A DNA stretch of 16,893 nt from an uncultured Gammaproteobacteria bacterium. Lineage in GTDB: Bacteria; Pseudomonadota; Gammaproteobacteria; Pseudomonadales; UBA5518. Both the position numbers and the translations under genes were made by a program. Every line of letters begins with the position of its first letter. Position 1 is the stretch's first letter. Where the stretch lies: assembly GCA_903921135.1 (NCBI GenBank), contig CAIXOY010000654.1, positions 1 to 16,893 on the forward strand, given 5' to 3'. Of this stretch, positions 7,153 through 14,431 are shown in pieces. A model generated the notes under the pieces. It made no database searches. It saw only the letters and a list, made by a program, of their open reading frames with translations, and had not been told where the DNA came from.

Positions 7153-7503
7153 TCAGGAAGTGGCGAACAGGCGCTCGTAGTCCTGCGCGTTGAAGCCAAC
7201 ATGCAGGATCTGCTCGCCGACCAGCACGGGTCTGCGCATGAGCGTTGGATTGGCGATGATCACCGGGACGGGGTTGCCGCGCTCCACCTGTTCGCGCTGG
7301 CTGATGTCCAGCGTGCGCCAGGTGGCACTCGATTTGTTGATCAGCCGGTCACGGCCGAACGTGTCGAGCCAGTGCTCGAGGGTGCGTGAGTCCAGATGAT
7401 CCTTGCGTACATCGTGCAAATCGAAGGCGATGCCGCGTCCCTGCAACCATTTGCAGGCCGCCCGTACCGTATCGCAGCTGGGTATGCCGTAGACGATCAG
7501 CAC
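7153..7503 (-). CDS. yffB: ArsC/Spx-family protein YffB
   Basis: A 116-residue thioredoxin-fold protein of the ArsC/Spx family, close in length and sequence pattern to E. coli YffB (118 residues). Visible features are the N-terminal YGIPSCDTV with a single cysteine (C10) in the redox-loop position, HDVRKD, LINKSSATWR, and the conserved proline-containing RRPVL. YffB is not an arsenate reductase in any established way. Glutathione-dependent thiol chemistry has been suggested for the family and its cellular role is open. The GTG at 7503 is chosen because GGAGGT lies 10 bases upstream and the protein then begins where the family begins; a longer frame would run into dapC. It sits between dapC and dapD, and in E. 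coli yffB is next to dapE, so linkage to the dap genes is recurrent. Confidence 0.85.
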   Translation of the reverse strand: MLIVYGIPSCDTVRAACKWLQGRGIAFDLHDVRKDHLDSRTLEHWLDTFGRDRLINKSSATWRTLDISQREQVERGNPVPVIIANPTLMRRPVLVGEQILHVGFNAQDYERLFATS

Positions 7504-7586
7504 GGAACGCGCTACCTCCGGAACCTCGAACCGGGTCGAGCTTAACAGAAGCACCCTGAGATGTGCCCCGCCCCCTTGCAGGAGGT

Positions 7587-8804
7587 TCAGCGCGGCGACT
7601 GATTCCACGTTGAGGTGACGAAGCGGCGTATGCGGCGCGCTGCTTCCACCGTTTCGTCGAAGCCGCCCACCAGCGCGATGCGCACCCGTCCACTGCCCGG
7701 ATTACCGGTGCGCCCCTCGCGCCCGAGGAAAGATCCTGGCAGCACCGATACGCCCTCCCGCCGCCACAGCTCCCGTGCGAAAACGGTGTCATCACCCTCC
7801 ACACGCGGCCACAGGTAAAAACCGCCCTCAGGTATGCGCATGTCGAGACAGTCACGCAGTTCCGTTGTGACCGCGGCGAACTTGCGGCGATAGAGCTCAC
7901 GGTTGGCGATCACGTGGGTTTCATCGCTCCAGGCCGCGGCGCTGGCATGCTGGTGCGGCAGGGGCATGGCGCAGCCGTGATAGGTGCGATAGAGCAGGAA
8001 CTCCTTCAGCAGCGACGCATCGCCGGAGACCATTCCGGAGCGCAACCCCGGCAGGCTGGAGCGCTTGGAGAGGCTGTGGAAAGCCACGCAGTTGCGGAAG
8101 CCCTCGCGCCCCAGCGCCTTGCAGGCCGAGAGCACGCCCATCGGCGGCGCGGACTCGTCGGGGTAGAGCTCGGAATAACACTCGTCCGAGGCGATCACGA
8201 AGCCGTGTGTGTCGGCGAGACGCAATAGAGCCCGCCAGTCGTCGATGTCGAGAACGGCTCCCGAAGGGTTGGCCGGCGAGCAGACGAAGAGCAACTGGCA
8301 ACCCTGCCAGTCCGCATCTGTCACTGCGGCAATATCGGGAAGGCCAGGCCGCCCCGCGCACTCCGGGAGGTAGAGCGGCGTCGCACCAGCGAGGAGCGCT
8401 GCGCCCTCGTAGATCTGGTAGAACGGGTTGGGCATGGCCACACAGGCCTGCTCGCTTGCTCGCGAGACCACGGCCTGCGTGAAGGAGAAGAGCGCCTCGC
8501 GGCTGCCATTGACCGGCAGTACGCCGGTGGATGCCTCCAGGTCCTGCGCCGAGAGCCCGTAGCGGCGCCGCAGCCACGCGGCCATCGCATCCCGGAGCCA
8601 GGGCTCGCCTGCGGTTTTCGGATACTTCGAGAAGCCGTCGCGGTGTGCCCAGAGCGTGTCCATCACCGTTTGCGGCGCAGGATGGGCCGGCTCGCCGATG
8701 TGCAGCGCGATGGTGCGCACGCTCTCGGGTGGCGTGACACCGTTGAACAGCGCAGCGAGCCGCTCGAAGGGGTAGGGCTGCAGCTTTCCCAGATCGGGAT
8801 TCAT
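7587..8804 (-). CDS. dapC: Succinyldiaminopimelate aminotransferase DapC
   Basis: Transaminates N-succinyl-2-amino-6-oxopimelate with glutamate to N-succinyl-L,L-diaminopimelate, the second step of the succinylase branch. It is a cytosolic class I/II PLP-dependent aminotransferase of 405 residues. Key residues are visible: NGSREALF (99-106) for phosphate contact, N179 in SPANPSG, D207 and Y210 in SDECY, the PLP lysine K247 in SLSKRS, and the C-terminal substrate-binding arginine in GRVRIAL. The open frame begins at ATG 8804, whose last bases form ATGA with the glnD stop, so translation is probably coupled to glnD. No separate ribosome binding site is visible. It lies within the map-glnD-dapC-yffB-dapD-dapE operon, which supports DapC over other aminotransferases of this fold. 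Confidence 0.93.
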   Translation of the reverse strand: MNPDLGKLQPYPFERLAALFNGVTPPESVRTIALHIGEPAHPAPQTVMDTLWAHRDGFSKYPKTAGEPWLRDAMAAWLRRRYGLSAQDLEASTGVLPVNGSREALFSFTQAVVSRASEQACVAMPNPFYQIYEGAALLAGATPLYLPECAGRPGLPDIAAVTDADWQGCQLLFVCSPANPSGAVLDIDDWRALLRLADTHGFVIASDECYSELYPDESAPPMGVLSACKALGREGFRNCVAFHSLSKRSSLPGLRSGMVSGDASLLKEFLLYRTYHGCAMPLPHQHASAAAWSDETHVIANRELYRRKFAAVTTELRDCLDMRIPEGGFYLWPRVEGDDTVFARELWRREGVSVLPGSFLGREGRTGNPGSGRVRIALVGGFDETVEAARRIRRFVTSTWNQSPR

Positions 8805-11494
8805 CGTGCCGAGCGCGAACGCGACTCCTGCCGCGTTTCCCCGCCGTCCAGGGCGCTGCGTATGTCGCGCTGAAGCCTTGCTGCAGCGTCCGGGTCGGTG
8901 ATGGGGCCGCCGTCTGCGTCGGTGATGAAGAACACGTCCTCGACGCGTTCGCCGAGCGTGGTGATGCGCGCGTTGCTGACACGGATGCCGTTCGCGAGGA
9001 AGACGCGCCCGATGCGCGCCAGAAGCCCCGAGCGGTCAGGCGTCATCACTTCCAGGATGGAGCAGCCGCGCGCCGGGTCCGCGCCCAGACGTGTCTGGGT
9101 GGGTACGCTGAAGTGCTTGAGGGCGCGTGGCGTGTGCCGCTGCACCACCTCGACCAGGTTCTCACGTCGCAGGTTGGCCGCCAGCGTGCGCTGCACCTCG
9201 CGGCTGCGTTGCGGGCTGCGGTGCACTGTCGTGCCGTCCTGTTCCAGCACGAAGAAGCTGTCGAGCGCGTGGCCGTCGGCGGAGGAATGGACCCGCGCGC
9301 CGTGCACGTTCAGTCCGAGCTGCTCCATCGTGGCCGCAATCACGGCGAAGACGTTGTCGCGATCGGGGGCATAAATGAAGATCTGCGTCACCGGATCGAA
9401 ACGCGAGCCCACTTCCTTCAGCAGGACGAGAGGTTCATCGTTCTGCGCGGCGAGGATGGCCTCTGTGTGCCAGGCCACGTCGGAGGCGGACTCGCGAAGC
9501 AGGTAGTCATCGCCGAGCTGGCTCCAGAGCGCTGTCGCGCACGTGGCGTCCACGCCCTTCGCCAGCAGCAGGGCCAGGGCGGCAGAGCGTGTCTCTGCGA
9601 TCCGCTCGCCTGCATCCACCGGGTTTTCCAGCCCGCGCCGCAGCGCGCGCTTGGTTTCGACGTATAGCGCGTGCAGCAGGCTTGCGCGCCAGCTGTTCCA
9701 GAGAGTGGGGTTGGTGGCGTTGATGTCGGCCACCGTGAGCGCGTAGAGGTGGTCTAGCCTCGGTTGGTCCGAGACCAGACGCGCGAATTCCATGATCACA
9801 TCCGGATCCCCGATGTCGCGGCGCTGCGCCGTGGTCGACATCACGAGATGGTTGCTGACCAGCCAGGCGACGAGGTTCGCCTCGCGCGGGCTGAGCTCGA
9901 GCCGCAGGCAGAAGGCGTGCGCATCGGCAGAGCCAAGTTCGGAGTGATCGCCACCGCGGCCCTTGGCGATATCGTGGAACAGCCCCGCGATATAAAGCAG
10001 CTCTGGCCGCGGAAGTCGTCGTGCCGCGAAGGCCACGCTGGGGAAGCGCTCGTTCGCTTCCGGCAGCAGCAGCCTGCGCATGTTCCGCACCACCCGCAGG
10101 GTGTGTGAGTCCACCGAGTAGACGTGGAAGAGATCGTGCTGCGTCTGGCCGACGATCTTCCCGAACTCGGGAATGAAGCGCCCCAGGACGCCGTAGCGCT
10201 TCATGCGGTCGAGTTGGGTCGCCACACGGAAGGGGGCGCCCAGCAATTGCAGGAACAGCCTGTTCGCGCGCGGATCCTCGCGGTACTCCGCGTCGATCTG
10301 GCGGCAATGCTGGTGGATCAGGCGGATGGTGGCGGCGCGCACCCCGTTCACGAAGTCGTGCTGCGCGATGAGGGTGAAGATTTCGATCAGCGCCCATGGC
10401 GACTCGCGGAACACGCGGTCATGAGCGGCTTCGATGTAGCCGTTGCGCACGCGGAAGCGCTGGTTGATCTCGTAGAGTTTCACCGGCTCGCACGCGCGCA
10501 GGATCGCTTCGTCGAAGAGTTGCACCAGCATCTCGTTCAGCACGCCGAGCTTCAGCACCCAGCGGAAGTAATCCTTCATGAAGTGCTCGACGGCGAGCCC
10601 TTTGTCGTCGTCCTCGTAGCCGAAGAGTTTCGCGATGCTCAGCTGGAAGTCGAAGAGCAGCCGGTCTTCGGGGCGGTCGGCCAGCATGTGCAGCGCGTAG
10701 CGCACGCGCCACAGGAAGTGCTTTCCGGTAGTCAGGGTCTGGTACTCGGTCGCCGTGAGGAATCCCCGATCCACCAGCTCCCGCGTGCGCCCGGCGCGGA
10801 AGTGCCGCTTTGCCACCCAGGCCACGGTCTGTATGTCCCTGAGCCCGCCGGGGCAGCCCTTGATGTTGGGCTCCAGGTTGTATTCGGTGTTGTCGTACTT
10901 GCGGTGGCGAGCGATCTGCTCGTCCCATTTGGCGCGGAAAAACGCGGCATTGGGCCAGATGCAGTCCGGGCCGGTGCTCTCGCGAAGGCGCGGCATCAGG
11001 GTCTCGTCCCCGGCCACGGCACGCGCTTCCATCAGGCTTGTGGCTATCGTGATGTCGGTTGAGCCCACCGTGGCGCAGTCGGCAAGGGTGCGCACGCTGT
11101 GGCCCACGATCAGGCCCATATCCCAGGTGAGCGTCACGAAGTGTTCTATGGATTCGGCTTGCGCCGTGCGCGCCTGCTCGTCTGCGAGCAACACCAGCAG
11201 GTCGATGTCGGAGTGCGGGTGCAATTCCCCGCGCCCGTAGCCACCCACGGCCACCAGGGTGATGTCCGCGCAGCCGGAGAGCCCGCAGTGCGACCAGAGG
11301 CAACGCATCAGTACATCGAGTTCGCGCGCGCGCTCCCTGACGAGGATGCGGATGTCGTCTCGCGCCATGAACCTGCGGTCGAGCTCCTTGCGCACAGCTG
11401 CGAGCTGGTTGCGCATGATGCTCCGGGGTGAATCGCCGGCGGCGAAGGCTTTTGCGAGTTCGTTTTCGGACAGCGGGGTGTCTGCCACGCTCAT
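8801..11494 (-). CDS. glnD: PII uridylyltransferase/uridylyl-removing enzyme GlnD
   Basis: Sensor of glutamine that adds UMP to PII proteins (GlnB/GlnK) when nitrogen is scarce and removes it when glutamine is plentiful. The 897-residue protein is near E. coli length (890). Domains in order: nucleotidyltransferase with GGYGRGELHPHSDID (84-98; metal-binding D96 and D98); the GlnD helical linker; an HD hydrolase domain with H464, H507-D508 and H517 in GLFHDIAKG and DHSELG; two ACT glutamine-binding domains at about 705-780 and 812-885. ATG at 11494 is used because it overlaps the map stop as ATGA and gives the normal N-terminus. An upstream frame would extend into map. It is second in the operon after map and overlaps dapC by four bases. 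Confidence 0.97.
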   Translation of the reverse strand: MSVADTPLSENELAKAFAAGDSPRSIMRNQLAAVRKELDRRFMARDDIRILVRERARELDVLMRCLWSHCGLSGCADITLVAVGGYGRGELHPHSDIDLLVLLADEQARTAQAESIEHFVTLTWDMGLIVGHSVRTLADCATVGSTDITIATSLMEARAVAGDETLMPRLRESTGPDCIWPNAAFFRAKWDEQIARHRKYDNTEYNLEPNIKGCPGGLRDIQTVAWVAKRHFRAGRTRELVDRGFLTATEYQTLTTGKHFLWRVRYALHMLADRPEDRLLFDFQLSIAKLFGYEDDDKGLAVEHFMKDYFRWVLKLGVLNEMLVQLFDEAILRACEPVKLYEINQRFRVRNGYIEAAHDRVFRESPWALIEIFTLIAQHDFVNGVRAATIRLIHQHCRQIDAEYREDPRANRLFLQLLGAPFRVATQLDRMKRYGVLGRFIPEFGKIVGQTQHDLFHVYSVDSHTLRVVRNMRRLLLPEANERFPSVAFAARRLPRPELLYIAGLFHDIAKGRGGDHSELGSADAHAFCLRLELSPREANLVAWLVSNHLVMSTTAQRRDIGDPDVIMEFARLVSDQPRLDHLYALTVADINATNPTLWNSWRASLLHALYVETKRALRRGLENPVDAGERIAETRSAALALLLAKGVDATCATALWSQLGDDYLLRESASDVAWHTEAILAAQNDEPLVLLKEVGSRFDPVTQIFIYAPDRDNVFAVIAATMEQLGLNVHGARVHSSADGHALDSFFVLEQDGTTVHRSPQRSREVQRTLAANLRRENLVEVVQRHTPRALKHFSVPTQTRLGADPARGCSILEVMTPDRSGLLARIGRVFLANGIRVSNARITTLGERVEDVFFITDADGGPITDPDAAARLQRDIRSALDGGETRQESRSRSAR

Positions 11495-12321
11495 GCCTGC
11501 GCCTGGTACCAGGGTTCCTCGCGGCGGGCTGTCAGGACCTCGCAGCCCGAGGCCGTAACCAGTAGCGTGTGCTCCCACTGCGCGGAGAGCCGGCCGTCTT
11601 GAGTCTCCACCGTCCAGCCGTCGCGCTTGGATAGTTTGGTGAAGCGTTTGCCGGCGTTGATCATCGGCTCGATGGTGAAGGTCATGCCTTCGTGGAGTTC
11701 GTCGCCGGTGCCGGGTTTGCCGTAGTGCAGTACCTGCGGCTCCTCGTGGAATTGCGCCCCGATGCCGTGCCCGCAGTACTCGCGCACCACGGTGTAGTAG
11801 TGGCCTTCCGCGTGCTGCTGGATGACGTAGCCGATATCACCGAGCCGCGCACCGGGCCGCACGAGTTCTATCGCGCGGTAAAGGCACTCCTGCGTGATCC
11901 TGACAAGGCGCTCTGCGTGGGTGTCGACCTTGCCCACCAGGAACATCGCGCTGGTATCGCCGTGGTAACCGTCCTTGATGACGGTGATGTCGACGTTGAC
12001 GATGTCACCCGATTTCAGGATTTTCTTCTCCGACGGAATCCCGTGGCAGACCACCTGGTTGGGGGAGGTGCAGATCGAGCGGGGGAACCCGTGGTAATTC
12101 AGGGGCGCCGGTATCGCCTGCTGGACGTCCACCATGTATGCGTGGCAGATGGTATCGAGTTCCCCCGTGCTGACGCCGGGTTGCACGTAAGGAGCGATCA
12201 TCTCGAGCACTTCGGCGGCCAGTCGGCCGGCTACCCGCATTTTGCCGATCTCGTCGGGCGTCTTGATGCGGCCCGGCGGCGGCAGAGTGGTGGGGCGTGT
12301 GACGCCCTCTTGGTCATGCAT
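11491..12321 (-). CDS. map: Type I methionine aminopeptidase
   Basis: Removes the initiator methionine from nascent proteins in the cytosol; a dimetal enzyme of the pita-bread fold. All five metal ligands and the catalytic histidine are present in order: H93 (CHGIPSE), D111 (VNVDIT), D122 (HGDTSAMF), H185 (YCGHGIG), E218 (FTIEPM) and E250 (QWEHT). The start is taken as ATG at 12321, giving 276 residues, about 12 more than E. coli Map. The extra residues lie before the conserved IKTPDEIGKMRVAG. No strong ribosome binding site is visible, so the exact start is less certain than the gene. It is first of the minus-strand operon, divergent from rpsB, as in Pseudomonas and E. coli. Confidence 0.96.
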   Translation of the reverse strand: MHDQEGVTRPTTLPPPGRIKTPDEIGKMRVAGRLAAEVLEMIAPYVQPGVSTGELDTICHAYMVDVQQAIPAPLNYHGFPRSICTSPNQVVCHGIPSEKKILKSGDIVNVDITVIKDGYHGDTSAMFLVGKVDTHAERLVRITQECLYRAIELVRPGARLGDIGYVIQQHAEGHYYTVVREYCGHGIGAQFHEEPQVLHYGKPGTGDELHEGMTFTIEPMINAGKRFTKLSKRDGWTVETQDGRLSAQWEHTLLVTASGCEVLTARREEPWYQAQA

Positions 12322-12420
12322 GATCTGGAGTCCGCGACTTGCTCTACAGGGGTGAGCGCGAGTGTAACTGATCGCCCCGCTCACGCCCCCTGCGAGCCGT
12401 GTAACCGATAACGGGACTTT
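12322..12420 (-). other. map-proximal half of the divergent intergenic region
   Basis: About 100 bases that must carry the map operon promoter. Two GTTACAC blocks occur on the minus strand, inside 12361-12367 and 12398-12404. Either could hold a poor -10 element, but neither has a recognisable -35 at the right distance. I cannot place the promoter with confidence. Confidence 0.3.
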
Positions 12421-12442
12421 GCCACCCCGCGGATCGGGTGGC
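12421..12442. repeat. Perfect inverted repeat upstream of the rpsB promoter
   Basis: GCCACCC (12421-12427) and GGGTGGC (12436-12442) form a perfect 7-bp dyad with an 8-base centre. It lies about 25 bases upstream of the likely rpsB -10 element and could overlap its -35 position. It may be a protein-binding site; there is no T-run to make it a terminator. Confidence 0.4.
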
Positions 12443-12463
12443 TTCTGTCGGCGGAAGGCCTTG

Positions 12464-12472
12464 TGTTATAAG
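12464..12472 (+). promoter_or_regulatory. Extended -10 promoter of the rpsB operon
   Basis: TG, one base, then TATAAG (12467-12472) is a good extended -10 element for sigma-70. The -35 region (about 12443-12449) is weak, as extended -10 promoters allow. The bases after the -10 are a GC-rich discriminator (GCTCGCCGC), typical of ribosomal-protein promoters repressed by ppGpp and DksA. Transcription would start near 12479, giving a leader of about 180 bases before rpsB. Confidence 0.6.
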
Positions 12473-12478
12473 GCTCGC

Positions 12479-12661
12479 CGCTTCGGGATTCCCCGGAGCG
12501 CTCGGTACCACGCAACGCAGCCACCGGCTGTGGCGTCTGGAGACCGGGAACGACACACACGCACCGGCACGACAGCCAGGGTGCCCCGAATCCTCCCCAG
12601 GGAGGCCGAGGGGTTGGTTGCCGGGGTGCGTGGAGGCTCAACCCTACATTGCAGGTGATAC
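12479..12661 (+). promoter_or_regulatory. rpsB leader, likely S2 autoregulatory region
   Basis: An untranslated leader of about 180 bases. Gammaproteobacterial rpsB leaders are known to bind S2 and repress the rpsB-tsf operon. Two stems can be read here: GCCAC/GTGGC with a 5-base loop (12520-12534), and CCCC...CCTCC with GGAGG...GGGG across 12584-12613, with a symmetric 4x4 internal loop and a CCAG tetraloop. AGG at 12653-12655 is the rpsB ribosome binding site. I have not compared it base by base with the known leader family. Confidence 0.5.
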
Positions 12662-13402
12662 ATGACTACCGTTTCCATGAAAGAAATGCTGCAGGCTGGC
12701 GTGCACTTCGGCCACCAGACCCGCTACTGGAATCCCAAGATGAAGCCCTTCATCTTCGGTGCCCGCAACAAGGTCCACATCATCAACCTCGAGCACACGG
12801 TACCCGCGTTCAACAACGCGCTGGCCTTCGTGCGCCAGTTGTCGTCGAACAAGAACCGGCTGCTCTTCGTGGGCACCAAGCGTTCGGCGAGCCGCATCGT
12901 CGAGGAAGAGGCCCGTCGCGCCGGCATGCCCTTCGTGAACCAGCGCTGGCTGGGCGGCATGCTCACCAACTACAAGACCATCCGTGCCTCCATCAAGCGC
13001 CTGCGCGAGCTTGAGCAGCAGAGTCAGGACGGCACTTTCGCGCAGCTGACCAAGAAAGAAGCCCTGATGCGCACCCGCCTCATGGGCAAGCTCGAGCAGA
13101 GCATCGGCGGTATCAAGGACATGGGCGGCCTGCCCGACGCCATCTTCGTGGTCGATGTTGACCACGAGCGCATCGCCATCAGCGAAGCCAACAAGCTTGG
13201 CATTCCGGTGATCGGCATCTGCGATACCAACAGCGATCCGAGCGGTATCGACTATCTCATTCCCGGTAATGACGACTCCATCCGCGCCGTGCGCCTCTAC
13301 GTGAGCGCGATCGCGGATGCCTGTCTTGCCGGTCGCGGCGACGCCAGTGGCATCCCGCAGAAGGACGAGTTCGTCGAAGTCGCGGCAGAGCAGGGCGCCT
13401 GA
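12662..13402 (+). CDS. rpsB: 30S ribosomal protein S2
   Basis: Structural protein of the small ribosomal subunit that recruits S1; in Gammaproteobacteria it also represses its own operon through the leader. The 246 residues match the family from end to end: MKEMLQAGVHFGHQTRYWNPKM at the N-terminus (residues 6-27), INLEHT, FVGTKRSA, NQRWLGGMLTN, the coiled-coil hairpin at about 105-150, and PVIGICDTNSDP near the C-terminus. Length is normal (E. coli 241). The ATG at 12662 has AGGTG a few bases upstream. It is the first gene of the rpsB-tsf-pyrH-frr-uppS-cdsA series. Confidence 0.98.
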   Translation: MTTVSMKEMLQAGVHFGHQTRYWNPKMKPFIFGARNKVHIINLEHTVPAFNNALAFVRQLSSNKNRLLFVGTKRSASRIVEEEARRAGMPFVNQRWLGGMLTNYKTIRASIKRLRELEQQSQDGTFAQLTKKEALMRTRLMGKLEQSIGGIKDMGGLPDAIFVVDVDHERIAISEANKLGIPVIGICDTNSDPSGIDYLIPGNDDSIRAVRLYVSAIADACLAGRGDASGIPQKDEFVEVAAEQGA

Positions 13403-13429
13403 GGCCCAGGTCTGCTGACGCTCGACCCT

Positions 13430-13454
13430 AAGCGGCGGCCCCCGGCCGCCGCTT
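13430..13454 (+). terminator. GC-rich hairpin between rpsB and tsf (attenuator)
   Basis: AGCGGCGGCC (13431-13440) and GGCCGCCGCT (13444-13453) pair perfectly, with an added A-T pair at 13430/13454 and a CCC loop: an 11-bp stem. No T-run follows, so complete termination is unlikely. E. coli has a partial terminator in the same gap, and this probably sets the rpsB to tsf ratio or protects the upstream message. Confidence 0.6.
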
Positions 13455-13488
13455 CTGCATCAACCCCCTGTTTCTGGAGGATTTACTC

Positions 13489-14349
13489 ATGGCAGAGATC
13501 ACCGCATCCCTGGTGAAGGAACTGCGCGAGCGCACCGGGCTCGGCATGATGGAGTGCAAGAAAGCGCTGGTGGAGGCTGGTGGCGACATCGACCTCGCCG
13601 TAGAGGAATTGCGCAAGTCCAGCGGCATGAAGGCCGCCAAGAAGGCCGGCCGCATCGCCGCTGACGGCGCCGTCGCAGTGCGCGTCGCGGGCTCGCGCGG
13701 CATGCTGCTCGAAGTGAACAGCGAGACCGACTTCGTCGCCAGGGACTCGAACTTCCTCGGCTTTGTCGAGCGTGTGGCCGACGCGGCACTGGCCTCGTCC
13801 AGCGAAGACGTCGCCGCGATCACGGCGGGCGCCATCGAGACCGAGCGCCAGGCGCTGGTGCAGAAGATCGGCGAGAACATCTCCGTCCGGCGCGTGCGCC
13901 AACTCTCCGTCGACGGCGCGAACCTCGGCAGCTACGTCCACGGCAACAGCCGCATTGCGGTCCTGGTCGCCCTGAACGGCGGCGACGCCGAACTCTCGCG
14001 CGATATCGCCATGCATGTTGCCGCCCAGAACCCCCAGTTCGGCACCCCTGCGGAAGTGCCTGCGGCGATCATCGAGAAAGAGCGCGAGATCTACACCGCT
14101 CAGGCCGCCGACAGCGGCAAGCCGGCGGACATCGTCGCCAAGATGGTCGACGGTCGGGTGCGCAAGTACCTCGCCGAGATCAGCCTCTCGGAGCAGCCCT
14201 TCGTCAAGGATCCCGACATCACGGTCGGCAAACTGCTCTCGAAAGGCGGTGCCACCCTGGCCGGGTTCGTCCGGTTCGAGGTGGGCGAGGGCATCGAGAA
14301 GGAAGAGAAGGACTTCGCCGCCGAGGTGGCGGCCCAGCTGAAAGGCTGA
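13489..14349 (+). CDS. tsf: Translation elongation factor Ts
   Basis: Guanine nucleotide exchange factor that releases GDP from EF-Tu in the cytosol. The 286-residue product (E. coli 283) has the N-terminal UBA-like domain (about 1-45, ITASLVKELRERTGLGMMECKKAL), the exchange motif T80-D81-F82-V83-A84 that inserts into EF-Tu, two core subdomains, and the C-terminal module with QPFVKDP. The ATG at 13489 has GGAGG 8 bases upstream. It is preceded by the rpsB-tsf hairpin and followed by another hairpin before pyrH, so expression can be tuned on both sides. Confidence 0.98.
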   Translation: MAEITASLVKELRERTGLGMMECKKALVEAGGDIDLAVEELRKSSGMKAAKKAGRIAADGAVAVRVAGSRGMLLEVNSETDFVARDSNFLGFVERVADAALASSSEDVAAITAGAIETERQALVQKIGENISVRRVRQLSVDGANLGSYVHGNSRIAVLVALNGGDAELSRDIAMHVAAQNPQFGTPAEVPAAIIEKEREIYTAQAADSGKPADIVAKMVDGRVRKYLAEISLSEQPFVKDPDITVGKLLSKGGATLAGFVRFEVGEGIEKEEKDFAAEVAAQLKG

Positions 14350-14378
14350 TCCTTCCCTGTCGGAGCGGCAGACGCGGC

Positions 14379-14404
14379 GGGCGGAAGTCGTTAGACTTCC
14401 GCCC
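14379..14404 (+). terminator. Hairpin between tsf and pyrH
   Basis: GGGCGGAAGTC (14379-14389) and GACTTCCGCCC (14394-14404) form a perfect 11-bp stem with a GTTA loop. The bases after it (CATTCC) are not a T-run, so it is more likely a partial terminator or an RNA-stability element than a full stop. It marks the usual boundary between rpsB-tsf and pyrH-frr. Confidence 0.6.
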
Positions 14405-14431
14405 CATTCCGAACCTGAGCCGGACGTCGCG

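Noticed and set aside
7515..7540. A GGTTCGAGG-like stretch on the minus strand resembling a tRNA T-arm
   Set aside because: No acceptor stem, anticodon arm or 3' end can be built around it; it is part of the yffB leader.
10124..11062. A 312-codon plus-strand open frame opposite glnD
   Set aside because: It mirrors the conserved nucleotidyltransferase and linker coding of GlnD on the other strand and has no family features of its own.
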